Shown piece after piece: positions 17,051 through 26,552 of a stretch of 38,214 nucleotides of DNA. Source of the DNA: Gammaproteobacteria bacterium (GTDB lineage: Bacteria; Pseudomonadota; Gammaproteobacteria; Steroidobacterales; Steroidobacteraceae). The notes below the pieces were generated by a model. It saw only the letters and a program-made list of their open reading frames with translations. It did no database searches and was not told where the DNA came from. The stretch spans positions 329-38,542 of the forward strand of contig PLET01000041.1 in assembly GCA_003137095.1 (NCBI GenBank), read 5' to 3'. Position 1 is the stretch's first letter; the number at the start of each line of letters is the position of its first letter. Both the position numbers and the translations under genes were made by a program.

Positions 17051-17937
17051 TGGGGTTTGAACTCGAATACGAAGGTTCTGTGGAACAGGGCGGGATCGGG
17101 GGGTTCGGGCAGCGGCGATGCGCGATAGACCGCATTTTCGATCGACTGGCGGACGGAGGCATCGCCGTTGCATTGCGTCACGCGCGCGCCGACCACCTCT
17201 CCGCCCGGAACCTGCGTCACTTCGACGCGGCAATCGATACCGAGTCGGGCCGATGGGGGCTTCAGCCACGCATGGATGATGCGATTCTCGAGACTCAGGC
17301 GGTATTGATCGGCCAAGGGTCCGGACTCCACTGCGCTGACATGCTCTTCCTCCGCCATCTGACGGCGAAGCTCCGCCTCGCGTTCCGACCGAGCGTGCTG
17401 CTCGGCGGCACGTCTGGCCTCGGCAGCCGCCTGCGCGTCAGCGGCGCTTTTGGCTGCCGCCGCCCGCCGTGCCTCCTCGGCGCGCCGGGCGTCCTGCTGG
17501 GCGCGCGCCTTCTCGGCGGCCTGGCGTCGCGCCGTCTCCTCGGCGGCCTGTGTTGCGGCCTCTGCCGCCGCGGCGCTGGCCTTGGCGTCAGCAGCGGCCT
17601 TGGCGTCGGCCGCGGCCTGGGCATCGGCCGCCGCTGTCGCGTCGGCTGCGGCCCTCTCCTCGGCCGCCGCGGCTTGCGCGGCGCGTGCCTCCTCTGCAAC
17701 CTTGGCTTCTGCTGCCGCGCGAGCCTGGGCGGCAGCGGCTGCCCTGGCTTCATCGGCGGCATGCAGCACGCGGGAATCGACCAACACGGCATCGATCGGC
17801 GGCGACGCGAGGCCCGCATGCGGTGCGTCGGTCGAGAAATGCATCAGCGCGGCCAGGATGAACGCGGCCGCGATCATGCCGTGCAACAGCAAGGACAGAA
17901 ACAGCGAGCCCGAATATTCACGCAGGCCGCCGGACAT
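17047..17937 (-). CDS. tolA: Cell envelope integrity protein TolA
   Basis: This inner-membrane-anchored protein of 296 residues spans the periplasm and passes energy from TolQR to the outer membrane. One membrane segment lies near the N-terminus (LFLSLLLHGMIAAAFILAALMHF). The middle, roughly residues 60-200, is a long Ala/Glu/Lys/Arg helix with six-residue repeats. The C-terminal globular domain (RIIHAWLKPPSARLGIDCRVEVTQVPGGEVVGARVTQCNGD, two cysteines) matches TolA domain III. The ATG directly follows the tolR stop, and the tolA stop overlaps tolB. Confidence 0.94.
   Translation of the reverse strand: MSGGLREYSGSLFLSLLLHGMIAAAFILAALMHFSTDAPHAGLASPPIDAVLVDSRVLHAADEARAAAAAQARAAAEAKVAEEARAAQAAAAEERAAADATAAADAQAAADAKAAADAKASAAAAEAATQAAEETARRQAAEKARAQQDARRAEEARRAAAAKSAADAQAAAEARRAAEQHARSEREAELRRQMAEEEHVSAVESGPLADQYRLSLENRIIHAWLKPPSARLGIDCRVEVTQVPGGEVVGARVTQCNGDASVRQSIENAVYRASPLPEPPDPALFHRTFVFEFKPQ
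17582..17653 (-). repeat. Four 18-bp repeats in the TolA helical domain
   Basis: Units begin at 17582, 17600, 17618 and 17636 on the plus strand (first unit TTGGCGTCAGCAGCGGCC). On the coding strand they encode six-residue units of the type AADAKA. Such repeats can expand or contract by slippage, changing the length of the TolA helix. Confidence 0.75.
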
Positions 17938-18420
<483 letters not shown>

Positions 18421-18424
18421 GCAG

Positions 18425-19114
18425 CTACCCCGGCACCGTTCGATTCGGCCCGTAGCGCTGCAATATGGTGGAGAACTCCTCCATGAAGGTATCGAAACGC
18501 AATTCCAGGCGGCTCACCTGATCCGCGAACCGGTTGTATGCCACCACCGCCGGAATCGCCGCAAACAGTCCCATGGCCGTGGCGATCAGCGCCTCGGAGA
18601 TGCCGGGCGCCACCGCGGTCAATGTGGCTTGCTGCACGTTGCCGAGGTTGTGGAAGGAACTCATGATGCCCCACACCGTCCCGAACAATCCGACGTACGG
18701 GCTGATGGAACCGACGGTGGCGAGCATGGCCAGGTTGTGCTCCAGCCGGTCGATTTCGCGCATTTGCGCCACGCGCATCGTGCGCCTCGCGCCCTCGAGC
18801 AGCAGATCGGCGGGAGTCGCCTGCTGCCGGAGGCGGCTGAACTCGCCGAAGCCGGACTCGAAAATGCTTTGCATTCCGGTGCCGGCCCGTCCCTTGGTTT
18901 CTATGCTGCGGTAAAGTGTGCCGAGATCGCCGCCCGACCAGAACGCCGTTTCGAATTGATCGGCCTGCCGGCGCGACTGTGAGATGACGCGGCTCTTGCG
19001 CAATATGACGGCCCATGAGGATATGGATGCGAACACCAGCAGCAGCATCACGCCCTGCACGACCGGACTGGCGTCCAGCAGCACCAGCATCCAAACCGAC
19101 AGGTCATTCGGCAT
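18425..19114 (-). CDS. tolQ: Tol-Pal system protein TolQ
   Basis: This protein of 229 residues is the channel subunit of the TolQR proton motor. Three membrane segments are visible: near residues 15-35 (GVMLLLVFASISSWAVIL) and two closer to the C-terminus (MLATVGSISPYVGLFGTVWGIMSSF and GISEALIATAMGLFAAIPAVVAYNRF), typical of ExbB/TolQ proteins. The start overlaps the 3' end of ybgC by 11 nt. This is the usual ybgC-tolQRAB-pal order. Confidence 0.96.
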   Translation of the reverse strand: MPNDLSVWMLVLLDASPVVQGVMLLLVFASISSWAVILRKSRVISQSRRQADQFETAFWSGGDLGTLYRSIETKGRAGTGMQSIFESGFGEFSRLRQQATPADLLLEGARRTMRVAQMREIDRLEHNLAMLATVGSISPYVGLFGTVWGIMSSFHNLGNVQQATLTAVAPGISEALIATAMGLFAAIPAVVAYNRFADQVSRLELRFDTFMEEFSTILQRYGPNRTVPG

Positions 19115-19523
19115 TACGCCACTCCGAAAACAGATCCTTGGGGATCGCGCGCGGCTTCAGTGTCGCGGAATCAAGACAGGCGACCCGCGTGTCGGCATCG
19201 ATCAGCTGTACGTCTCCGCGCCATATTTCCTGGCGGAACGCGATGGTAGCGCCGCCGAGGCGCTCCAAAGCTGCGGTGACGGTAATTTCATCATCCAGCA
19301 CCGCCGGCCGCAGAAAATCCACCGTCAGGTCGACCACGGCGAACTGCAGCCGGCGCTCGATCCGCATGCGCTGCTGATCTATCCCCAGCGCCCGAAGCCA
19401 TTCGGTCCGGCAGCGCTCCATGAATTTCAGGTAATTTGCGTAATACACCACGCCGCCCGCATCCGTATCCTCCCAATATATTCTTAGGTCTATTTCGTGC
19501 GAAAAGTTCGCGGCAATCGTCAT
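19104..19523 (-). CDS. ybgC: Acyl-CoA thioesterase YbgC (tol-pal associated)
   Basis: This hot-dog-fold thioesterase of 139 residues opens with the family motif YWEDTDAGGVVYYANYLKFMERCRTEWLR, which carries the active-site aspartate of the 4-hydroxybenzoyl-CoA thioesterase group. It acts on acyl-CoA or acyl-ACP in the cytoplasm, and in E. coli has been linked to phospholipid synthesis at the membrane. It is the first gene of the tol part of the cluster, 13 nt after ruvB. Confidence 0.95.
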   Translation of the reverse strand: MTIAANFSHEIDLRIYWEDTDAGGVVYYANYLKFMERCRTEWLRALGIDQQRMRIERRLQFAVVDLTVDFLRPAVLDDEITVTAALERLGGATIAFRQEIWRGDVQLIDADTRVACLDSATLKPRAIPKDLFSEWRNAE

Positions 19524-19536
19524 TTACCGTCGCTCC

Positions 19537-20604
19537 TCATGTCCGCGGTTCGTCCTTGAACAGCGACAAATTGAGCTCCCGCTCCGCCGCCGGATCCTTC
19601 GCCGGCGGTGCCAATCCGAAATGCAGATAGGCGGCGCGCGCGGCGACGCGGCCACGCGCCGTGCGCATCAGAAATCCCTGCTGGATGAGGAACGGCTCGA
19701 TCACGTCCTCGATGGTGCCGCGCTCTTCGCTCATGGCGGCCGCCAGGCTGTCCACCCCGACCGGTCCGCCGTCGAATCTCTCGATGATGGTGAGCAGCAG
19801 CTTGCGGTCCAGCATATCGAATCCCAGAGGATCCACCTCCAACATGTCGAGCGCCGCCAGGGCCACATCGGCGCTGATCAGCCCTGACGCCTTCACTTCC
19901 GCGAAATCACGCACCCGGCGCAGCAGCCGGTTGGCGATGCGCGGCGTTCCCCGGGAGCGTTCGGCGATGCGCACCGCACCGTCGGGCTGCAATCGAAGCT
20001 TCAGTATGGAGGCGCTGCGGGTGACGATGTCAGTCAGATCCGCGGTGGAGTAGAACTCCAGCCTCTGAACGATGCCAAAGCGGTCGCGCAGGGGCGAGGT
20101 GAGCAAGCCCGCACGCGTGGTCGCACCCACCAGGGTGAACGGCGGCAGGTCGAGCTTGATCGAGCGCGCCCCGGGTCCCTCGCCGATCATCAAGTCCAGC
20201 TGGTAATCCTCCATGGCCGGGTACAGCACCTCCTCGACCACCGGGCTCAACCGGTGGATCTCATCCACGAACAGCACATCGCGCGGCTCCAGGTTGGTGA
20301 GCAGCGCCGCCAGATCGCCGGGCCTTTCGAGGACCGGTCCGGACGTCTGGCGCAGATTGACCTGGAGTTCGTTGGCGATGATGTGCGCCAGCGTCGTTTT
20401 TCCGAGTCCCGGGGGGCCGAAGATGAGCACGTGATCCAGGGCTTCGCCGCGATTGCGGGCGGCCTGGATGAAGATGCCCATCTGGGTCCTGACGTTGGCC
20501 TGGCCCACATAATCGGCGAGAGTTTTCGGACGGACGGCACGATCCACGACGTCGTCGTCGCGGCCGCCGGTGCCTGCAATGATCCGATCCGTTTCGATGC
20601 CCAT
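19537..20604 (-). CDS. ruvB: Holliday junction branch-migration helicase RuvB
   Basis: This AAA+ ATPase of 355 residues drives branch migration with RuvA. It shows Walker [17 protein letters not shown], Walker [26 protein letters not shown], sensor [19 protein letters not shown] and the C-terminal winged helix ([36 protein letters not shown]). The last ~20 residues are a family-variable tail. The start is 4 nt downstream of the ruvA stop. Confidence 0.97.
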   Translation of the reverse strand: MGIETDRIIAGTGGRDDDVVDRAVRPKTLADYVGQANVRTQMGIFIQAARNRGEALDHVLIFGPPGLGKTTLAHIIANELQVNLRQTSGPVLERPGDLAALLTNLEPRDVLFVDEIHRLSPVVEEVLYPAMEDYQLDLMIGEGPGARSIKLDLPPFTLVGATTRAGLLTSPLRDRFGIVQRLEFYSTADLTDIVTRSASILKLRLQPDGAVRIAERSRGTPRIANRLLRRVRDFAEVKASGLISADVALAALDMLEVDPLGFDMLDRKLLLTIIERFDGGPVGVDSLAAAMSEERGTIEDVIEPFLIQQGFLMRTARGRVAARAAYLHFGLAPPAKDPAAERELNLSLFKDEPRT

Positions 20605-20608
20605 CCGT

Positions 20609-21208
20609 TCAGGCCTTGGCGGCGGTCTTGAGCGCCCGCCGGATCAACTCCGTGGTCGACAGCCCCGGTTCATCCGTCGCCTTCAGCAGGCGGGTCACTT
20701 CCGGCGGCTTGTAACCGAGCGCCACCAGCGCCGCATAGGCCTCGCTGTGCGGCGAGACGGCGGCGAACGCCGGCAGGCTGTCGCTCGCGACCGGCGACAC
20801 CGCGAACTTCTGCACGTTGTCGCGCATCTCGATGATCACCCGCTCGGCGGTCTTGCGCCCGATTCCGGGGATGCGCGTGAGCATGGTGACATCCTCCGCT
20901 TCGATGATGCGCAGAAAATCCTCGACGCTCGCGCCGGATAGGATGCCGAGAGCAATCTTGGGACCGACGCCGGAGATCTTGAGCAGGCCGCGAAACAGCC
21001 GGCGTTCGCCTTCCGTGCTGAAGCCGAACAGCACGTGCGCGTCCTCGCGCACGACCAGGTGAGTGTACAAGGCGACCGGTTCGCCCGCCGCCGGCAGCAC
21101 ATAGAACGTGGACATGGGCGCCTCTATTTCGTAACCGACGCCGTTGACGTCGATCAACAGGGACGGCGGCTGTTTGGCGGCCAGCCGGCCCTTCAGATAG
21201 CCGATCAT
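20609..21208 (-). CDS. ruvA: Holliday junction DNA-binding protein RuvA
   Basis: This protein of 199 residues forms the tetramer that holds the four-way junction and recruits RuvB. The ATG at 21208 opens MIGYLKGRL, the family start, and overlaps the ruvC stop as ATGA. An OB-fold comes first, then two helix-hairpin-helix motifs ([19 protein letters not shown] and [20 protein letters not shown]), and a C-terminal RuvB-contact domain ([21 protein letters not shown]). Confidence 0.97.
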   Translation of the reverse strand: MIGYLKGRLAAKQPPSLLIDVNGVGYEIEAPMSTFYVLPAAGEPVALYTHLVVREDAHVLFGFSTEGERRLFRGLLKISGVGPKIALGILSGASVEDFLRIIEAEDVTMLTRIPGIGRKTAERVIIEMRDNVQKFAVSPVASDSLPAFAAVSPHSEAYAALVALGYKPPEVTRLLKATDEPGLSTTELIRRALKTAAKA

Positions 21209-21720
21209 GCGCGACTCGCCGCGCGCAGGATGGAAGCCCGCACGCGCCCTTGCAGCGCATGGCAAACGGCGGCGGCCAATGCGTCGGCGGCATCGCTCGC
21301 GACCGGGCCCTGGAGCTTCAGAATGCTCTTCATCATCATTTGCACCTGGTTCTTCTCGGCGCTGCCGGAGCCGACCACCGCCAATTTGATCTGACGCGGC
21401 GCGTATTCGAAGACTCCGGCGTTCGATTCGGCCGTTCCGCAGATGGCGGCGCCGCGCGCCTGGCCGAGCTTCAAGGCGCTGTCGACGTTGCGATTCACGA
21501 AAATCCGCTCGATGGCGATTTCCTGAGGCTGATATTGCGCCACCACGCCCTGCATGCAGCGGTAAATTTCGCGCAAGCGCACCGCAAAATCCCCGTCCTG
21601 CGTGCGGATGACGCCGCTGGCCACATAGGTCAACCGGGGTCCGGCCGCATCCAGTATTCCGAAGCCCGTGCGCTGCGAGCCCGGATCGATTCCCAGCACC
21701 CGCACTTTGATGTCTGTCAT
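21205..21720 (-). CDS. ruvC: Crossover junction endodeoxyribonuclease RuvC
   Basis: This resolvase of 171 residues cuts Holliday junctions symmetrically. The N-terminal VLGIDPGSQRTGFGILD supplies the first metal-binding aspartate (D12), and the later acidic residues lie in AIERIFVNRN and SDAADALAAAVCHA. Its promoter must lie in the 58-nt divergent gap to relA; a TATCAT-like -10 is visible there, but the -35 is poor. It is the first gene of the ruv-tol-que run. yebC, a common neighbour, is not adjacent. Confidence 0.96.
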   Translation of the reverse strand: MTDIKVRVLGIDPGSQRTGFGILDAAGPRLTYVASGVIRTQDGDFAVRLREIYRCMQGVVAQYQPQEIAIERIFVNRNVDSALKLGQARGAAICGTAESNAGVFEYAPRQIKLAVVGSGSAEKNQVQMMMKSILKLQGPVASDAADALAAAVCHALQGRVRASILRAASRA

Positions 21721-21778
21721 TGCTAGTATGATACCGTCAATAGGCGCTTAAACCCACCGCCGACGCGGCGCGACTCAC

Positions 21779-23905
21779 GTGGAAACGACCCCATCAATCC
21801 GAGAATCGGCGAGCGAACGGGTGCGCGCGGCCGCGGACTCGCTGCGTGCGCTAGATTTGCCACCAGCCTCCGGGACGCTGCGCGACGCCGCGCTCGAAGT
21901 GGCCGAAATCGTGCGCAATCTCGACGCCGACGACGACGTGGTGATCGCAGCCATGCTGCGGCCGCTGCTCGATGCGAAGATCATCGAGCGTGAATCGGCG
22001 GAGAAGCGATTCGGCGCCGCAGCCGCCGGACTCACCCGCGAACTGCAGCAGCTGGGCCAGTTCGGTCTGCCGGCCGATTGGGTCCCCGAGCGCGGCCTGG
22101 AGCCCGGCCAGGCGGAAGCCCTGCGCAAGATGCTGCTGGCGGTCATCGGCGACGTGCGCCTGGTCGTGGTACGCCTGGCGGAACAGCTGTACCGACTGCG
22201 CTCTGCAAAGTCGCTCGACGGCATGCAGCAGCGCAAGCTCGCAATCGAGGCCCGCGAGGTGTACGCGCCTCTCGCCAATCGACTCGGTGTGTGGCAGATC
22301 AAATGGGAGCTGGAGGATCTGGCGTTTCGATACCTGCAGCCGCTCGATTACAAGCGCATCGCCGGCGCCCTGAAGACCCGCCGCTCCGAGCGGGAACACT
22401 ACATCGAGGCGCTGAAATCCAAGCTGGAGGCCGCGCTGCAGGGGGCGGGCGTCGCGGCGGCCATCCACGGGCGGCCAAAGCACATCTACAGCATCTGGCG
22501 CAAGATGCAGGCCAAACAGCTGGCGTTTGATCAGCTGATGGACATCCGGGCGGCGCGCGTGCTGGTCGGCAGCGTCCCGGAATGCTACGCCGCTCTCGGG
22601 ATCGTGCATTCCTTGTGGCAGTTCATTCCCGGCGAATTCGACGATTACATCGCGACGCCGAAGGACAATCTATACCGGTCCATACATACCGCGGTGATCG
22701 GGCCGGGCGGCGAACCGGTCGAGATCCAGATCCGGACTCACGACATGCATGCCGATTCCGAACGCGGCGTGGCGGCGCACTGGCGCTACAAGGAGGGCGG
22801 CCGCGGCGACCTCGCGTACGAGCGCAAGATCAACCAGTTGCGATCGCTGCTGGCGCCCGCCGACGGCGGCGAGACGGCCCGGGATTTCCTGGATCGCGTG
22901 CGGGTGGATCTGTTCCAGGATCGCATCTATGTGCTGTCGCCAAAGGGCGAGATCGTCGATGTGCCGGTGGCCGGCACGCCGCTGGACTTCGCCTATCAGG
23001 TGCATACGGATCTCGGCCATCGGACGCGGGGAGCGAAGGTCAACGGTCGCATGGTGGCGCTCGATTACCGGCTGAAGAACGGCGAAACCGTCGAAATCAT
23101 CGCCGCCAAGACGGCGCAGCCGTCGCGCGATTGGCTGTCGCCGCAAGCCGGCTTCCTCGCCAGTCCGCGCCATCGCAACAAGGTGCGGGCCTGGTTCCGC
23201 AAACGCAATGAAACGCAGAACCGGTCGGAAGGCCGGGCGATGTTCGACCGCGAGATACAGCGTCTCGGGGAGGGTATGCCGCCGATTCCGGAGCTGCTGG
23301 CCGAACTCAAGCAACCGGACACGGAGGCGCTGCATGAAGCCCTGGGGCTGGGTGAAATAAGCGCCGCCCAGGTGGCGGGCGCCATCCAGCGGCTGCTGCA
23401 CGCGCGCGGCGGCCGGTCCGATCAGGCGCCGCGCCCGCGGCCGTCCGCCGGACGCGAGCCGGAGGTCGAGGTGCAGGGAATCGGCGACCTGTTGTCCAGC
23501 TATGCGCGCTGCTGCAAGCCGGTTCCGCCCGAAGCCATCGTCGGTTACATTACCGTCGGGCGCGGCGTCAGCATCCACAGCCGCAGTTGCGCCAACCTGG
23601 CACGCCTCGGTGCCAGGTCCCCCGCCCGGCTGCTCGCGGTCAACTGGGGCGGAATCGGCGCGGGCGAGTTCCCGGTGGACATCGAGGTCAGTGCATTCGA
23701 CCGCCGCGGACTGGTGAGGGACGTCAGCGCCGCGCTCGCCGACGAGAAGATCAGCATTCAGGGCATGAACACCGTCACCGACCGGCGGGACCACGTCGCC
23801 CACATGCAGATCGGAATATCCATAACCGGCCTGCCGCAGCTCTCGAAGGTGCTCGCACGCATCGCGCAGCTGCCCAACATTCTGAGCGTCAAGCGCAGGA
23901 AGTGA
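21779..23905 (+). CDS. relA: (p)ppGpp synthetase RelA
   Basis: This ribosome-dependent alarmone synthetase of 708 residues makes (p)ppGpp under amino-acid starvation. The N-terminal HD region lacks a recognisable HD pair, so hydrolysis is unlikely. The synthetase domain has PGEFDDYIATPKDNLYRSIHT; EFDD (286-289) is the EXDD form typical of RelA, whereas SpoT has RXKD. A TGS domain (DRIYVLSPKGEIVDVPVAGTPLDFAYQVHTDLG), the cysteine pair YARCCKPVPP and a C-terminal ACT domain follow. The start is a GTG with no strong ribosome site. relA is divergent from ruvC and ends 2 nt from the convergent lpd gene. Confidence 0.95.
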   Translation: METTPSIRESASERVRAAADSLRALDLPPASGTLRDAALEVAEIVRNLDADDDVVIAAMLRPLLDAKIIERESAEKRFGAAAAGLTRELQQLGQFGLPADWVPERGLEPGQAEALRKMLLAVIGDVRLVVVRLAEQLYRLRSAKSLDGMQQRKLAIEAREVYAPLANRLGVWQIKWELEDLAFRYLQPLDYKRIAGALKTRRSEREHYIEALKSKLEAALQGAGVAAAIHGRPKHIYSIWRKMQAKQLAFDQLMDIRAARVLVGSVPECYAALGIVHSLWQFIPGEFDDYIATPKDNLYRSIHTAVIGPGGEPVEIQIRTHDMHADSERGVAAHWRYKEGGRGDLAYERKINQLRSLLAPADGGETARDFLDRVRVDLFQDRIYVLSPKGEIVDVPVAGTPLDFAYQVHTDLGHRTRGAKVNGRMVALDYRLKNGETVEIIAAKTAQPSRDWLSPQAGFLASPRHRNKVRAWFRKRNETQNRSEGRAMFDREIQRLGEGMPPIPELLAELKQPDTEALHEALGLGEISAAQVAGAIQRLLHARGGRSDQAPRPRPSAGREPEVEVQGIGDLLSSYARCCKPVPPEAIVGYITVGRGVSIHSRSCANLARLGARSPARLLAVNWGGIGAGEFPVDIEVSAFDRRGLVRDVSAALADEKISIQGMNTVTDRRDHVAHMQIGISITGLPQLSKVLARIAQLPNILSVKRRK

Positions 23906-23907
23906 GG

Positions 23908-25335
23908 CTATCGATTGATGGCGTCGATGGCCCGCTTGTCGACCGCCAGCGCCGCCTCATGGATGGCCTCGGACAGGGTGGGATGCGCGTGAATCGTCCG
24001 CTGCAGATCCTCTGTGCTCGCCGAATATTCCATCGCCAGCACCGCTTCCGCGATCAATTCACCGGCCATCGGCCCGATCACGTGAACGCCCAGCACCTCG
24101 TCGTCGTCCACGGCGGAGATCACCTTCGCCATGCCCTGCGCGGCCTCCATGGCGCGTGCACGGCCACTCGCGGCGAACGGAAAGCTGCCCACCTTATACG
24201 CCCGGCCGCTGGCCTTGACCTGCTCCTCGGTCTGGCCAACCCACGCGATCTCCGGCGCCGTATAGATCACCGAGGGGATGATCTGGTAATTGACCTCCCC
24301 GTACCTGCCCGCGATCAGGTCGGCCACCATGATGCCTTCCTCCTTGCCCTTGTGCGCGAGCATGGGGCCGCGTACCACGTCGCCGATCGCCCACACATCC
24401 GGCAGGTTGGTGCGGCAGTGATCATCGACCTGGATGAAGCCGCGCGGGTCCATCTCGAGATTGACGCCATCGCCCACGAGACCTTCGGTGAACGGCCGGC
24501 GCCCGACGGCGACCACGAGCCTGTCGACCTGCAGGGAGTGCTCGCCCTGCGCGTCCGCATACGCCACGTTGACCGCTCCGCCCACCACCTTCGCGCCCGT
24601 CACCCGTGCGCCGAGTTCGATGATCAGGCCTTGTTTCTTGAAGTGGCGCTGGGCTTCGCGGGCGATGGTCTGGTCGGCGATGGGCAGGAACTGGTCCACG
24701 GCCTCCAATATCGTCACGACGCTTCCCAGACGCCGCCACACGCTGCCGAGTTCGAGCCCGATGACACCCGCGCCGATGATGCCGAGACGCTTCGGGACCG
24801 CATCGAACTCCAGTGCATTCCACGAATCGACGATGAGCTTGCCATCGTGCGGCACGCTCTTCAGGCGCACCGGCACCGAACCGGAGGCCAAAACGACGTG
24901 CCGGGTCTTGAGGATGCTCTTGGAACCGTCGGGGCCGGTCGACTCGACCGTGTTGTCGGCGAGCAGCTTTCCATGGCCCTGATAAGCGGTGATGCCGTTG
25001 GCCTTGAACAGGGCCACGATGCCACCGGTCATGGTCCTGACGATGGATGCGCGCCGCTTCTGCATGGCGGCGAGATCGAGTTTGATGTCCCCCAGATTGA
25101 TGCCGTGGATGGAGAACTCCTCCTTCGCCCGCTGGTACAACTCGGATGACTCGAGCAGGGCCTTCGACGGGATGCAGCCGGCGTTCAGGCAGGTGCCACC
25201 GAAGGCGTAGCTGCCGTCCGTATTCCTCCATTCATCGATGCAGGCAACCTTGAGCTTGTTTTGTGCGGCACGAATGGCCGCCGGGTAGCCGGCCGGTCCC
25301 GCGCCGATCACCACCACGTCGAACTGCCCGGTCAT
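23908..25335 (-). CDS. lpdA: Dihydrolipoyl dehydrogenase (E3)
   Basis: This FAD-dependent enzyme of 475 residues reoxidises dihydrolipoamide and passes electrons to NAD+. It has the FAD motif [19 protein letters not shown], the redox-active pair C49/C54 in [20 protein letters not shown], an NAD-binding motif [16 protein letters not shown], and the C-terminal [15 protein letters not shown] with the catalytic histidine-glutamate pair. Its ATG overlaps the sucB stop (ATGA), so E3 is made together with E1 and E2 of 2-oxoglutarate dehydrogenase; it may also serve other complexes. Confidence 0.96.
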   Translation of the reverse strand: MTGQFDVVVIGAGPAGYPAAIRAAQNKLKVACIDEWRNTDGSYAFGGTCLNAGCIPSKALLESSELYQRAKEEFSIHGINLGDIKLDLAAMQKRRASIVRTMTGGIVALFKANGITAYQGHGKLLADNTVESTGPDGSKSILKTRHVVLASGSVPVRLKSVPHDGKLIVDSWNALEFDAVPKRLGIIGAGVIGLELGSVWRRLGSVVTILEAVDQFLPIADQTIAREAQRHFKKQGLIIELGARVTGAKVVGGAVNVAYADAQGEHSLQVDRLVVAVGRRPFTEGLVGDGVNLEMDPRGFIQVDDHCRTNLPDVWAIGDVVRGPMLAHKGKEEGIMVADLIAGRYGEVNYQIIPSVIYTAPEIAWVGQTEEQVKASGRAYKVGSFPFAASGRARAMEAAQGMAKVISAVDDDEVLGVHVIGPMAGELIAEAVLAMEYSASTEDLQRTIHAHPTLSEAIHEAALAVDKRAIDAINR

Positions 25336-26552
25336 ACCCCGAGAACCAGACGCGCGGGATCTTCCAGAATTTGCTTGACGGTCACCAGGAACTGCACGGC
25401 CTCGCGTCCGTCGATGATGCGGTGGTCGTACGTGAGGGCGATGTACATCATGGGTCGTACCACGATCTGGCCATCGACCACGACCGGCCGATCCTGGATC
25501 TTGTGCATGCCGAGGATGGCGCTTTGCGGGGAATTCACGATCGGCGTCGACAGCAGCGAGCCGAACACTCCGCCATTGGTGATGGTGAACGTGCCGCCGG
25601 TGAGCTCCTCCATCGTGATGGATCCGGCCCGGGCTCGGGCGGCGAAATTACCGATCGATTTCTCGATGTCGGCAAAGCTCTGGGCATCGGCATCACGCAG
25701 TATCGGCACGATCAGGCCGCGATCGGTGGAGACCGCGACGCCGACGTCGAAGTACCCGTGGTAAACGATGTCATTTCCCTCGACGGACGCGTTCACGGCG
25801 GGAAATCTGCGCAGAGCCTCGACGCAGGCTTTCGTGAAAAACGACATGAAACCGAGTTTCACGCCGTGCTGTTTCTCGAACTGATCCTTGTAACGGCTGC
25901 GCAATTCGTTGACCGCCTTCAGATCGACCTCGTTGAACGAGGTCAACAGCGCCTGGCTGGCCTGCGCCTGGATCATGCGCTCGGCAATGCGCGCGCGCAG
26001 ACGCGTCATGGGCACGCGCTGTTCCGCTCGTGCGCCGCGCAATGCCGGGGCCGGAGCCGGCGGCACCGCTGGCGGCGCCGCCTTGGCTGCGGGCGTCGCT
26101 TTGGCCGCGGGCGCCGGTGCCGCGGTCAGATGATTGACGACGTCGGACTTCGACACCCGGCCGTCGCGTCCGGTTCCGGCCACCGCCGCGGGATCGACCT
26201 TGTTCTCCTCGACCACGCGCTTCGCGGCCGGGCTCAATTTCCCCGCCGCGGCTTCGGCCTTGGCGGGGGCCGAAGCCGCGGCGGGTGCCTTGGCGGCCGC
26301 AGGCTGTGCCTGGGCACCCTCGGCGATCACGGCGAGCACCTGTCCGCTGGTCACCGTCGTGCCGTTCGCAAACCTGATTTCGGTCAGCACTCCAGCCGCC
26401 GGCGCCGGTACCTCGAGCACCACCTTGTCGGTCTCGAGGTCGACGAGATTCTCATCGCGTGCGACGGCATCACCGGGCTGCTTGTGCCACGACACGAGCG
26501 TGGCGTCGGCCACCGACTCCGGCAGCTGCGGCACGCGCACTTCGATGGTCAT
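25332..26552 (-). CDS. sucB: 2-oxoglutarate dehydrogenase E2, dihydrolipoamide succinyltransferase
   Basis: This core subunit of 406 residues moves the succinyl group to CoA. A single lipoyl domain comes first, with K43 in [11 protein letters not shown] as the lipoylated lysine. An Ala/Pro linker follows, then the peripheral subunit-binding domain ([37 protein letters not shown]), another Ala/Pro linker and the catalytic domain ending with [15 protein letters not shown], which has the active-site His and Asp. The start overlaps the sucA stop and the end overlaps lpdA. Confidence 0.97.
   Translation of the reverse strand: MTIEVRVPQLPESVADATLVSWHKQPGDAVARDENLVDLETDKVVLEVPAPAAGVLTEIRFANGTTVTSGQVLAVIAEGAQAQPAAAKAPAAASAPAKAEAAAGKLSPAAKRVVEENKVDPAAVAGTGRDGRVSKSDVVNHLTAAPAPAAKATPAAKAAPPAVPPAPAPALRGARAEQRVPMTRLRARIAERMIQAQASQALLTSFNEVDLKAVNELRSRYKDQFEKQHGVKLGFMSFFTKACVEALRRFPAVNASVEGNDIVYHGYFDVGVAVSTDRGLIVPILRDADAQSFADIEKSIGNFAARARAGSITMEELTGGTFTITNGGVFGSLLSTPIVNSPQSAILGMHKIQDRPVVVDGQIVVRPMMYIALTYDHRIIDGREAVQFLVTVKQILEDPARLVLGV

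Noticed and set aside
22634-22645. relA as a bifunctional SpoT/Rel protein
   Set aside because: The synthetase carries EFDD, the RelA form, and the HD region lacks an evident HD pair.
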